DNA of 12,678 bases from Candidatus Giovannonibacteria bacterium RIFCSPLOWO2_01_FULL_46_13 (GCA_001778785.1 MFIE01000018.1:28249-40926); one strand, 5' to 3'; numbered from the stretch's first letter, positions 1 to 7,116 are shown. A program made the numbers and translations. The notes: generated from the letters alone by a model not told the origin.

Positions 1-10
1 GAATTGAGAT

Positions 11-50
11 GGCGGGAGGTTCTATGGAGAACCGACCTGCCTCTTTTTTT
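11..50 (+). terminator. Rho-independent terminator of an upstream gene
   Basis: A two-part stem is seen directly: GGCGGG (11-16) pairs with CCTGCC (36-41) with one G-T wobble, and GGTTCT (18-23) pairs with AGAACC (28-33) around an ATGG loop. A run of T follows at 44-50. The T-run lies on the + strand side, so it should end a transcript entering from the left, whose gene is outside the window. A T-box attenuator for alaS was considered, but no clear T-box core sequence or upstream specifier stem is visible. Confidence 0.75.
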
Positions 51-101
51 ATGCTAAAAATAATGCTAATTTGTTGATACCACTCCATGATAATTTTGGT
101 C

Positions 102-110
102 TGGTATAAA
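102..110 (+). promoter_or_regulatory. Possible extended -10 promoter element of alaS
   Basis: TGG followed by TATAAA (105-110) matches the extended -10 pattern TGn-TATAAT in all but the last base. No -35 box at normal spacing is clear. The element ends one base before the alaS ATG, so the predicted transcription start (around 117) would fall just inside the gene. Either the real start site is nearer, giving a leaderless transcript, or this AT-rich match is accidental. No Shine-Dalgarno sequence precedes the ATG. Confidence 0.3.
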
Positions 111-111
111 T

Positions 112-1818
112 ATGCAAGCCGCGGAATTGCGAAAAAAATTCTTGGATTTTTTTGAATCGAAGGGACACAAAATCGTGCAGTCTTCTTCTTTGATTCCGGA
201 CGACCCGTCCGTACTTTTGACGACGGCCGGGATGCAGCAGTTTAAAAAATATTACACAGGCGAGGCGAACGCCAAGCGCGATTTCGGTTCGCTTTCCACG
301 GCGTCTATTCAAAAATGTTTCCGCACTTCGGACATAGACGAAGTCGGGGACGAACGGCACCTGACATTTTTCGAGATGCTGGGAAATTTTTCTTTCGGAG
401 GGTACTTTAAAGAAGAGGCGATAAGCTACGGATACGAATTTTTGGCCGAGACGCTCGACCTTTCTATAGACTACATAACGGTTTTCGATCCGGAAAAAGT
501 TCCGGAAGGGGATTGGCGGAAAGGAGTCCCGTTCGACGAAGAATCGTATGACATTTGGAAGAAAATTTTGCCGGAAGAAAAAATCCGCCGCGAGGGGACT
601 GATAATTTTTGGGGACCGACCGGCGCCGAGGGGCCGTGCGGGCCGACCACGGAGATTTATATAAATGGTACGGAGATTTGGAATATTGTTTTCAACCAGT
701 TTTACTGCGACCGCGACGGAAATTTAGCTTCACTTAAAATCCAGGGGGTGGATACAGGCATGGGTTTCGAGAGGCTCGCGATGGTCGCGCAGAATAAAGA
801 AAATATTTTTGAGACTGATTTGTTCGAGCCGCTTTTGGGAATTTTGATCGAGTCGATATCCGAGAAGCAAAAAAGGATAATCGTCGACCACGCCCGCTCG
901 GTCGCCTTTTTAATTTCGGATGGGGTTCTCCCGTCTAATAAAGAAGCGGGGTACATCCTGCGCCGTCTCATGCGTCGGCTTATAAGCTACGGCACGGGCA
1001 AGGAAAAAAATCTTTTCGAGTTGGTCGTCGCCAATTACAAATCTTTTTATCCGGAGTTAAATTTGGAAAGAATTTTGTCAGTTTTTAACGACGAGAACGA
1101 AAAATTTGCGCGCACACTCAACAAGGGATTGTCGGAATTGATAAAATTGGGCGAGATAGACGCCAAGACCGCCTTCCGTCTTTACGAAAGTTACGGCTTG
1201 CCGTTCGAAGTTATCAAGGAATACGACGGCGGAAAGAAAACGAGGAATTTGAGCCGCGAAGATTTCGAAGAAGAATTCAAGAAACACCAGGCCATCTCCC
1301 GCGCGGGCGCGGAAAACAAATTCGGCGGGCACGGGCTCCTCTTGGACACCGGGGAATTGAAAGCGAAGGACGAAGAGGAATTAAAAAAAGTTACGCGCCT
1401 GCACACCGCGACGCACCTTCTGCAAGCGGCATTGCGAAAAGTTTTAGGCCAGGATGTTAAGCAGATGGGTTCGGACATTACCGTCGAACGGACGCGTTTC
1501 GATTTCAGCTTCCCCAGAAAATTAACCCCCGAAGAAATAAAAGAGGTTGAAGATTTGGTTAACAAGGCGATCGCGGACGGGCTTGAAGTGAAGATGGAGG
1601 AGATGGACATCGAGGAGGCAAAAAAATCCGGGGCGCTTTATTTTTTTAAGGAAAAGTACCCGTCGAAAGTTAAAATATATAGCGCGGGGAATTTCTCCAA
1701 AGAGCTTTGCGGCGGCCCGCACGTTGCCAACACGCGGGAAGTCGGAAAATTTGCTATATTAAAGGAAGAGGCCTCGTCATCGGGGGTTAGGCGTATAAGG
1801 GGCGTCGTTACACCATGA
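112..1818 (+). CDS. alaS: Alanyl-tRNA synthetase, compact form
   Basis: Attaches alanine to tRNA-Ala in the cytoplasm and hydrolyses mischarged Ser- or Gly-tRNA-Ala. The class II catalytic core covers about residues 1-240: the opening ELRKKFLDFFESKGH, motif 2 around RHLTFFEMLGNFSFG (83-97), GPCGP (174-178) and motif 3 VDTGMGFERL (213-222). A helical tRNA-binding part follows to about 400. The editing core keeps both zinc half-sites, HTATH (H431, H435) and CGGPH (C533, H537). At 568 residues it is far shorter than the roughly 875 of E. coli. The beta-barrel with the FYAESGGQ-type motif, normally before the HxxxH site, is missing, and the protein stops at the GVRRI segment, so the C-terminal C-Ala domain is also absent. 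The ATG at 112 puts the conserved N-terminus in place. The stop TGA overlaps the next gene's ATG (ATGA, 1815-1818), suggesting translational coupling. Confidence 0.96.
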   Translation: MQAAELRKKFLDFFESKGHKIVQSSSLIPDDPSVLLTTAGMQQFKKYYTGEANAKRDFGSLSTASIQKCFRTSDIDEVGDERHLTFFEMLGNFSFGGYFKEEAISYGYEFLAETLDLSIDYITVFDPEKVPEGDWRKGVPFDEESYDIWKKILPEEKIRREGTDNFWGPTGAEGPCGPTTEIYINGTEIWNIVFNQFYCDRDGNLASLKIQGVDTGMGFERLAMVAQNKENIFETDLFEPLLGILIESISEKQKRIIVDHARSVAFLISDGVLPSNKEAGYILRRLMRRLISYGTGKEKNLFELVVANYKSFYPELNLERILSVFNDENEKFARTLNKGLSELIKLGEIDAKTAFRLYESYGLPFEVIKEYDGGKKTRNLSREDFEEEFKKHQAISRAGAENKFGGHGLLLDTGELKAKDEEELKKVTRLHTATHLLQAALRKVLGQDVKQMGSDITVERTRFDFSFPRKLTPEEIKEVEDLVNKAIADGLEVKMEEMDIEEAKKSGALYFFKEKYPSKVKIYSAGNFSKELCGGPHVANTREVGKFAILKEEASSSGVRRIRGVVTP

Positions 1819-2996
1819 TCTTTTCGCTTACAAAAGAAAATAAAAATATCCTCGTCATAAATATAAGCAGTTCTTCCGTGAACTGTTTTGTGCTTAACAC
1901 GAAAGAGAACGGTACGAAGGAAATTTCTTCGTCTACGCACTCGCGCTTGCCTTTGCTCGAAAGCCCGGATTTTAAACATATCGAGAGGCATACCAAAAAG
2001 GCCATCCGGGAATTAAGCGAGGAACTTTATAAAAATTACCCGGCTTTTAAGCCGGGTGTCGTCTTTGTGGTTGTCTCTTCGCCCTGGTATTCTTCGGAGA
2101 CAAAAGTCGTGAAGGTTTCAAGAAAAGATCCTTTTGTCATAACAAAGGACTTGCTCGAGGGAGTCATGGCGGATGAGGTGGAACTTTTTTTGAAAAAGAT
2201 CGGGAAAAATTCTTCGGCCGCGGCCGAAGAAATGGAAATTCTTGACAAGGAAATCATGCGTTTTGTTGTAAACGGTTACCCGATAAAAAATCCGCTGAAA
2301 AAAACCACTTCGGAATTGAGTTTTTCGATTTACCTAAGCGCGGTCAAGAAAAACTTTTTAAATAATTTGCAGGAAACGCTTTCGCATTTTTTCGGCTCCG
2401 CCGAGATAAAAATAGTCTCCGAGCCTTTCGCGCTGTATAAAATTTTGTCAGAAATGGTCAACTCCGAAGAAGGATTTTTGGTTGTAGACGTCGGGGGAGA
2501 GGTTACGGAAGTTTACCTTATTAGGAACGGAATTTTGGAGGATGTTAAGAATTTTTCTTGGGGAGAAAATCTCGTCGTCCGCAGGCTCGCGTCTTCAATG
2601 AAAGTTGAATTGGGCGAGGCTCTTTCTTTTTTCAAGGCGGACAACAGCGGAGATCTTAAGGAAGGGATGAGCGAAAAAATTGCCCCGGCTGTCGAGGGGG
2701 TTTGCACCGAATGGCAGAATTTTCTTTCAGAATCGCTTTCGGAGATGGGCAAGAATGTCCCATTGCCGCAGACTTTAATTTTACTCGGCGGGATTGCCGG
2801 ATCGGATGTTTTGAAAAAATGCGTGAACTCTCCGGATTTTTCCTCGTTCACTATTTTAGGAAAACCTTTTAACGTCGTAACGCTTCCTCCAGAAAGTTTT
2901 GAAAGCAAGATTTCCTTTTCTGGCGTGGATAAGGATAAAATGACGACGCCGCTATTATTAGCTTTAGGAGCTTCAAGGTATGCAGAGAAAGTTTGA
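1815..2996 (+). CDS. PilM/FtsA-like actin-fold protein
   Basis: Probably an ATP-binding protein of the actin/HSP70 fold, in the PilM/FtsA group, acting at the inner face of the membrane. The visible signature is a phosphate-2 loop VVDVGGEVTEVYLI (223-236) and an adenosine-type motif LILLGGIAGSDVLKK (321-335). The N-terminal phosphate-1 strand (VINISSSSVNCFVL, 14-27) is degenerate because the usual Asp-Ile-Gly is absent. Residues about 80-200 fit the extra SHS2-like subdomain of PilM/FtsA. There is no obvious C-terminal amphipathic membrane helix of the FtsA type. It overlaps alaS by 4 bases and the next gene by 17 bases; the next gene encodes a single-pass membrane protein, recalling PilM-PilN pairs. 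Two long palindromes lie in frame inside it (2038-2057, 2210-2231). The fold is fairly sure; pilus assembly versus division is not resolved. Confidence 0.75.
   Translation: MIFSLTKENKNILVINISSSSVNCFVLNTKENGTKEISSSTHSRLPLLESPDFKHIERHTKKAIRELSEELYKNYPAFKPGVVFVVVSSPWYSSETKVVKVSRKDPFVITKDLLEGVMADEVELFLKKIGKNSSAAAEEMEILDKEIMRFVVNGYPIKNPLKKTTSELSFSIYLSAVKKNFLNNLQETLSHFFGSAEIKIVSEPFALYKILSEMVNSEEGFLVVDVGGEVTEVYLIRNGILEDVKNFSWGENLVVRRLASSMKVELGEALSFFKADNSGDLKEGMSEKIAPAVEGVCTEWQNFLSESLSEMGKNVPLPQTLILLGGIAGSDVLKKCVNSPDFSSFTILGKPFNVVTLPPESFESKISFSGVDKDKMTTPLLLALGASRYAEKV
2038..2057. repeat. In-gene palindrome, 9-bp arms
   Basis: ACCCGGCTT (2038-2046) and AAGCCGGGT (2049-2057) are perfect inverted arms around TT. 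They sit inside the actin-like gene and encode roughly YPAFKPG (residues 75-81), just before the strand VVFVVVSSPW, at a place where a surface turn is likely. The reading frame is kept. It resembles the GC-rich in-gene palindromes of dnaK further along, though the sequence differs. Confidence 0.6.
2210..2231. repeat. Perfect 22-bp palindrome inside the actin-like gene
   Basis: The left arm TTCTTCGGCCG (2210-2220) is followed at once by its exact reverse complement CGGCCGAAGAA (2221-2231). It encodes NSSAAAEE (residues 132-139), a low-complexity stretch in a probable loop or helix start. A perfect 11-bp-arm palindrome is unlikely by chance in 12.7 kb (about 0.003 expected under equal base frequencies). 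Confidence 0.7.
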
Positions 2997-4296
2997 AGAA
3001 TTTCAAAGAAACCCTTCCGGGCGGCCAGTGATGAAGGATATCGTCTCGAAAGGTAGCGCGCGCCCGAGGCCTGTTGAGGCCCCGGTTGTCTCGCGTCCTG
3101 CCCCAAGGGCTGAAACAAAACGCGACTTACCTAAAAGGCAGAGACGTTTTTCTTTCCCATCTTTTAGGACTTTTTATATTTTAGTTGGAATCTTTGTCAT
3201 CCTTGCGGCAGCCTTTTGGGTTCTAAATATTTTTTCGCGCGCGAAAATCGCGATTACTCCGCGGCAGGAATTTATACAAGTCGACGCTTCCATCGGAGCT
3301 TCCGCGGATTTATCTCGCGAGGTGGCGCTGGAATTTGTGAGCTTGGAGGAGACGATGGAGCTTGAAGATAACGTCGATACTGTAAAAAATGCGACGGAGA
3401 AAGCCCGCGGACAGGTTATCGTTTACAACGCGTACTCAACCCAGCCGCAGACTTTGATCGCTTCGACCCGTCTCGAAGCTCCCGGCGGAAAAATTTACCG
3501 CATTGCGAACGCCGTCACGCTTCCGGGGGCGAAAATGGTTAACGGAAAGCTCGAGCCTTCTTCTCTGGAGGTTACGGTTTTCGCGGACAAGCCCGGACCG
3601 GAATATAACTTGGGCCTTTCCGATTTTACTATTCCCGGGTTTAAGGGAACTACCAAATATGATAAATTTTACGGCCGGTCTAAGACAGAAATTCGCGGAG
3701 GTTCGGAAGGATTGTCTAAAATAATTTTGAAGGAAGACGTTGATGCCTTGGTCGCGCGCGCCCAAGAAAGTTTGATGGCGAGTTTGAAAGAAAAAATAGA
3801 AAGGGACTTGCCACAGGATATTTTCCTGCCGGACGGGGCGATGCAGGTTAAGATGAGCCTTCTTGAAGTTAGCCCGCCGGTAAATTCCGCTGGGGAAAAA
3901 GTTAAAATAAAAGTTAAGGGTGTTGGTGAGGCGCTCGCTTTGAAGAGGAGTGACGTCATTGAAGCCCTTCGCGCGGCGGGCCTGCCGGATGAAAGCGGCG
4001 CGGTAATCGAGGTCCATAACCTGGACGACTTGGATTTCGAGGTGCTTACCAAGAATTTTGAAGAAAAATCCATGACCTTTAAAATCAAAGGAATGGCCAA
4101 TTTCGTATGGATTTTTGACGAGGAAACCCTAAAAAAGGACTTAACCGGAGCCACAAGAAAGACCAGGCAGGAGGTATTTAAGCGCTACACTTCAATCGAG
4201 AAGGCAGAGATCAATTTCAGCCCGTCATGGTGGCGGATTTTCCCTAAAAAAGAGGAGCGAATCGTGATCGAGCAGGCCATAAGGGAAAACCCTTGA
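2980..4296 (+). CDS. Single-pass membrane protein with large outer domain (baseplate J-like/PilN-like partner)
   Basis: Function not established. The 438 residues divide into a basic, Pro/Arg-rich cytoplasmic tail (1-63), one membrane helix (about 64-86, YILVGIFVILAAAFWVLNIF) and an outer part of about 350 residues rich in predicted beta strands. The outer part holds RGQVIVYNAYSTQPQTLIAS (143-162), a TIPGFKGTTKYDKFYG segment (217-232) and a C-terminal SPSWWRIFPKK segment (414-424). Proteins of this build in Patescibacteria are, from memory, often annotated baseplate J-like; that name need not reflect a phage role. The ATG at 2980 has AGGAG (2966-2970) nine bases upstream, one of the clearer ribosome sites in the core part of the window. 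The 17-base overlap with the actin-like gene suggests coupled expression and a shared complex, with the basic tail meeting the actin-like protein. Confidence is high for the gene and topology, low for the function. Confidence 0.6.
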   Translation: MQRKFEEFQRNPSGRPVMKDIVSKGSARPRPVEAPVVSRPAPRAETKRDLPKRQRRFSFPSFRTFYILVGIFVILAAAFWVLNIFSRAKIAITPRQEFIQVDASIGASADLSREVALEFVSLEETMELEDNVDTVKNATEKARGQVIVYNAYSTQPQTLIASTRLEAPGGKIYRIANAVTLPGAKMVNGKLEPSSLEVTVFADKPGPEYNLGLSDFTIPGFKGTTKYDKFYGRSKTEIRGGSEGLSKIILKEDVDALVARAQESLMASLKEKIERDLPQDIFLPDGAMQVKMSLLEVSPPVNSAGEKVKIKVKGVGEALALKRSDVIEALRAAGLPDESGAVIEVHNLDDLDFEVLTKNFEEKSMTFKIKGMANFVWIFDEETLKKDLTGATRKTRQEVFKRYTSIEKAEINFSPSWWRIFPKKEERIVIEQAIRENP

Positions 4297-4321
4297 CTTT
4301 TATACTATTAGGAATTAACAT
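4293..4321 (+). promoter_or_regulatory. Promoter of the infA-rpsI operon
   Basis: TTGACT (4293-4298) matches the -35 consensus in five of six bases. After 17 bases TAACAT (4316-4321) matches TATAAT in four of six. The -35 box overlaps the stop codon of the preceding gene. The expected transcription start, about seven bases beyond the -10, falls at 4327-4329, exactly on the presumed ATA start codon of infA. A second box, TATACT (4301-4306), is a better -10 match but lacks a -35 partner. Confidence 0.5.
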
Positions 4322-4327
4322 CTAACC

Positions 4328-4540
4328 ATAGCAAATAAAGGAAAAATTATTGTGGGGCAAGTACGGGAAGCCCTTCCCAACGCGACTTTTAGGGTTCTCC
4401 TGGAGGATCAAAGAGAAATCCTCGCGCATCTCGCAGGCAAGATGCGTATTTTTTACATCAGGGTGCTTGTAGGCGATAAAGTAAAAGTTGAACTTTCCCC
4501 CTACGATGAAACCAAGGGACGAATAATCCAAAGGCTGTAA
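4328..4540 (+). CDS. infA: Translation initiation factor IF-1 with ATA start
   Basis: IF-1 binds the ribosomal A site during initiation and helps IF-2 and IF-3 select the start codon. The protein is a single S1-like OB fold; the signature EALPNATFRVLLE, then GKMRIFYIRVLVGDKVKVELSPYD and GRIIQRL are all present. No ATG exists in frame between the stop TAA at 4316-4318 and the conserved body. Codons from 4328 read (ATA) A N K G K I I V G Q V, a normal IF-1 N-terminus giving 70 residues, so ATA is taken as the start. The alternative is GTG at 4352, which has AAAGGA (4337-4342) nine bases upstream but would remove eight residues including most of the first beta strand. The bases before ATA (CTAACC) resemble those before rpsK and rpsD (AAACC, TAACC). 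A sequencing error of ATG to ATA cannot be excluded. Confidence 0.85.
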   Translation: MANKGKIIVGQVREALPNATFRVLLEDQREILAHLAGKMRIFYIRVLVGDKVKVELSPYDETKGRIIQRL

Positions 4541-4550
4541 TTTATTATTT

Positions 4551-4664
4551 ATGAAGGTTCGAGCTTCAGTTAAGAAAATTTGTAGTTCTTGCAAAATGGC
4601 GCGCAGGCGCGGCAGGCTTTACGTCATCTGCTCGAACCCTAAGCATAAGCAGAGACAAGGTTAA
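4551..4664 (+). CDS. rpmJ: 50S ribosomal protein L36
   Basis: A small zinc-binding protein of the large ribosomal subunit that contacts 23S rRNA. The 37-residue product begins MKVRASVKKICSSC, and the zinc ligands are C11, C14, C27 and H32, so this is the zinc-ribbon form. The length is typical for the family. It lies 10 bases after infA, and its TAA is directly followed by the ATG of rpsM, the usual infA-rpmJ-rpsM order. Confidence 0.95.
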   Translation: MKVRASVKKICSSCKMARRRGRLYVICSNPKHKQRQG

Positions 4665-5048
4665 ATGAGAATCGCAGGAACAAATATACCGGACAATAAG
4701 CGCTTGGATATCGCGCTTACTTATATTTTCGGGATCGGGCGCACTTCGGCCGTAAAGATTTTGGGAAAAGCCGGCGTTCCACTTGGAAAAAATCCGAAAG
4801 ATTTGAAGGGCGAGGAAATTAACAGGCTTCGCGAGGAGCTTGAAAAAAATTATAAAGTTGAAGGCGAATTGCGCAGGGAAGTGATGTTCCACATAAAGCG
4901 CTTGCGCGACATCGGTTCGTACCGAGGATCGCGGCACCAGAGAGGGCTTCCTTCGCGAGGGCAGAGGACCAAGACCAATTCAAGGACCCGCCGCGGAAAC
5001 GTCAGAAAGACTATGGGGTCCGGTAAACGTAAATTAGAGAAGAAATAG
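4665..5048 (+). CDS. rpsM: 30S ribosomal protein S13
   Basis: S13 sits in the head of the small subunit and contacts tRNA and the large subunit through bridge B1. The 127 residues are full length and begin MRIAGTNIPDNKRLDIALTY, followed by the helix-hairpin-helix region YIFGIGRTSAVKIL. The C-terminal basic tail carries the conserved RGSRHQRGLPSRGQRTKTN stretch and ends in lysines. The start is adjacent to the rpmJ stop, and AAGG lies only a few bases upstream, inside rpmJ. Confidence 0.97.
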   Translation: MRIAGTNIPDNKRLDIALTYIFGIGRTSAVKILGKAGVPLGKNPKDLKGEEINRLREELEKNYKVEGELRREVMFHIKRLRDIGSYRGSRHQRGLPSRGQRTKTNSRTRRGNVRKTMGSGKRKLEKK

Positions 5049-5061
5049 GATTAATTAAACC

Positions 5062-5487
5062 ATGGGAAAGAAAAGAGTAATTCAAAAAGCAGGCGGCGCG
5101 GACAGCGCCGCGGCCAGAGTCGCGAAGCTTCCAAAAAAGAAGCTCGAGTTTGGAATTTTGAATATTCTTTCCACATATAACAACACAATCGTTTCCCTTT
5201 CGGACCAGGAAGGGAATATTCTTTTGTCTTCTTCCTGCGGGGCTTTAGGTTTTAAGGGCGCCAGGAAAGGGACGCCGTATGCCGCTTCTAAAGTTTCGGA
5301 AATGGTCGCCGAGCGGGCCAAATTGATCGGTTTGAAAGAAGTCGGGATAAAAGTCCGTGGCATCGGATCGGGAAGAGAATCGGCCATAAGGACATTTGCA
5401 TCGAAAGGTTTTGAATTGCGTTTTATTAAAGACATGACTCCGGTCCCGCACAACGGGCCGAAGCCGCCTAAGCCCCGCAGAGTATAA
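5062..5487 (+). CDS. rpsK: 30S ribosomal protein S11
   Basis: S11 forms part of the small-subunit platform near the E site and 3' end of 16S rRNA. The body runs from about residue 27 (LEFGILNILSTYNNTIVSLSD) through GARKGTPYAA to the C-terminus TPVPHNGPKPPKPRRV, all family hallmarks; total 141 residues. The first 26 residues are a variable basic tail containing an Ala/Gly stretch (GGADSAAAR) whose DNA forms a 7-bp-arm hairpin (5093-5111). It starts 13 bases after rpsM with only a weak AGGA (5047-5050) well upstream. Confidence 0.97.
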   Translation: MGKKRVIQKAGGADSAAARVAKLPKKKLEFGILNILSTYNNTIVSLSDQEGNILLSSSCGALGFKGARKGTPYAASKVSEMVAERAKLIGLKEVGIKVRGIGSGRESAIRTFASKGFELRFIKDMTPVPHNGPKPPKPRRV

Positions 5488-5489
5488 CC

Positions 5490-6104
5490 ATGAGAATATC
5501 TTGCAGAGTTTGCAGACGGCTTGGAATGTCGATCTGCGGAAGAGAAAAATGCGCATTCAAAAGAAAACCGTACCCGCCGGGCGAGCACGGGCGCACCTCG
5601 AAATATCCGCGCTCATCTTCGGAATACGGGATACAGCTTCGCGAAAAACAGAAGCTAAAATTTTCATACAACTTGCGCGAGGCGCAGTTTAAAAATTATG
5701 TACGTGAGGCGGAAAAAAGGACTGGCGACAGCGCCGAGAATTTGATCGCGATTTTGGAATCGCGCTTGGACAACGTCATCTACCGCTTGGGTTTTGCCGG
5801 TTCGCGCACGCAGGCGCGCCAAATGGTTGGGCACAGGCATTTTCTTATAAACGGAAAAGGGGTGAACATCCCATCTTACAGGGTGGTAAAAGGCGAGAAG
5901 ATTTCCATAAAGCCGCAGGACCATGGAAAGCCGATGTTCAGGGATTTGGATGTGTATTTGAAAAAATATATTCCGCCGCCTTGGCTTGCAGTCGATAAAG
6001 ATAAAAAAGAAGGAGAGGTTCTCGGAAGGGCGTCGCTTGGAGCAGATCCAGGCTTGATACAGAACATCAACCTGAAGGCCATAATTGAGTTTTATTCGAG
6101 ATAA
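5490..6104 (+). CDS. rpsD: 30S ribosomal protein S4
   Basis: S4 is a primary 16S rRNA binder that nucleates assembly of the small-subunit body. The N-terminus keeps a four-cysteine zinc site (C5, C8, C16, C21), so this is the zinc-binding form. The S4 RNA-binding domain is visible at LESRLDNVIYRLGFAGSRTQARQMVGHRHFLING (about 89-122), and the family C-terminus ending in IIEFYSR is present. At 204 residues it is normal in length. It starts two bases after rpsK. In other bacteria S4 represses this operon by binding its leader; no such leader structure could be recognised here. Confidence 0.97.
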   Translation: MRISCRVCRRLGMSICGREKCAFKRKPYPPGEHGRTSKYPRSSSEYGIQLREKQKLKFSYNLREAQFKNYVREAEKRTGDSAENLIAILESRLDNVIYRLGFAGSRTQARQMVGHRHFLINGKGVNIPSYRVVKGEKISIKPQDHGKPMFRDLDVYLKKYIPPPWLAVDKDKKEGEVLGRASLGADPGLIQNINLKAIIEFYSR

Positions 6105-6135
6105 ATTTATTAGCTTAATTGGTAATGATTGAGTT

Positions 6136-7113
6136 ATGAGTTACACCATATCAAAGCCTTCCCAGATCCGAATGGTCTCGGAAGAAGAAAATAAAGGGGT
6201 ATACGAGATCGATGCCCTTCACCCGGGTTACGGGCATACGATCGGCAACAGCTTGAGGCGTGTTTTGCTTTCGAGTTTGCCGGGCGCGGCCTTAACCAAA
6301 GTGAGGATCCATGGGGTCTCGCACGAATTTTCGACGATTCCGGACATTAAGGAAGATGTCATCTCAATTTTATTGAACTTAAAACAGGTTCGCGTTTTGG
6401 TGCACTCGGACGAGTCGCAGAGCATAAAACTTTCCGCTTCAGGAATTAAAAAAGTTACGGCCGGAGATTTCGAAGTCCCGACGCAGGTTGAAATAATGAA
6501 CAAAGATATTTTGATCGCGACTTTGACCTCGAAGGACGCGAAGTTAGAAATAGAAGGAACCGTTGAAAGGGGATTGGGATATGTACCGCGAGAAGTTTTG
6601 GAAAGGGAGAAGGTGGAAGTCGGAACTTTGACGCTTGATGCGATTTTCACGCCGATTAGGAAAGTAAACTATGAAGTTGAAAACATGCGCGTTGGCGACC
6701 GCACCGATTATAACCGTTTGCGCATTTCTATCGAAACAGACGGGACCATTACACCTAAGAACGCGCTCGAAGAAAGCGTTTCCATTTTGATAAAACAGCT
6801 CGAGCCGTTGGTCTTCACGGAACCAAAGTTGTTTTCGGAGGCGCCGAAAGTCATTGACGAGACAACCCCGGCGCAGAGCGCGGAAAATATTTCCGAGGAG
6901 GATAAATCAGAGGATCCTTTGAAAATCAGGGTTGAAGACCTTGGCCTTTCTGCACGGACGCAAAACGCGCTTTCCACCTCGGGGATTAGGACCGTCGGAG
7001 GGCTCGTTAAGAAAACTCGGGATGATCTCTTAGGGTTGGCCGGCGTTGGAGCGAAAGCAGTTGATGAAATTGATGAGTCGTTATCTAAATTGGGACTATC
7101 TCTTAAATCATAA
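6136..7113 (+). CDS. rpoA: DNA-directed RNA polymerase subunit alpha
   Basis: The alpha dimer is the platform for RNA polymerase assembly. The N-terminal domain (about 1-225) shows the dimerisation signature HPGYGHTIGNSLRRVLLSSLPG (29-50). An acidic linker (about 228-262) leads to the C-terminal helix-hairpin-helix domain (about 263-325, RVEDLGLSARTQNALSTSGI onward). The Arg and Asn that in E. coli (R265, N268) contact UP-element DNA are present in SARTQNA, so UP-element recognition is plausible. The length of 325 residues is typical. A 31-base gap separates it from rpsD, the largest within this operon, with no obvious promoter. Confidence 0.97.
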   Translation: MSYTISKPSQIRMVSEEENKGVYEIDALHPGYGHTIGNSLRRVLLSSLPGAALTKVRIHGVSHEFSTIPDIKEDVISILLNLKQVRVLVHSDESQSIKLSASGIKKVTAGDFEVPTQVEIMNKDILIATLTSKDAKLEIEGTVERGLGYVPREVLEREKVEVGTLTLDAIFTPIRKVNYEVENMRVGDRTDYNRLRISIETDGTITPKNALEESVSILIKQLEPLVFTEPKLFSEAPKVIDETTPAQSAENISEEDKSEDPLKIRVEDLGLSARTQNALSTSGIRTVGGLVKKTRDDLLGLAGVGAKAVDEIDESLSKLGLSLKS

Positions 7114-7116
7114 AAA

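Noticed and set aside
11..50. T-box riboswitch or attenuator in front of alaS
   Set aside because: Only the terminator hairpin is present; there is no clear T-box core or specifier loop within the 111 bases available, and the hairpin is adequately explained as an upstream gene's terminator. More sequence to the left would be needed to reopen this.
3232..3247. 16-bp palindrome TTTTCGCGCGCGAAAA in the membrane-protein gene
   Set aside because: It is made of simple CG and T/A runs and codes the stretch just after the membrane helix. Expected chance occurrence in this length is not negligible, so it is not counted with the stronger palindromes.
3973..3984. GGCGGGCCTGCC inverted repeat in the membrane-protein gene
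   Set aside because: Only six-base arms with a wobble; it codes a plain Ala-Gly-Leu-Pro turn and is explicable by chance.
5093..5111. 7-bp-arm hairpin in the rpsK N-terminal tail
   Set aside because: It lies in a variable tail and could be a small insertion, but Ala/Gly-rich codons in GC-rich DNA easily give such pairing, so the evidence is too weak for a separate call.
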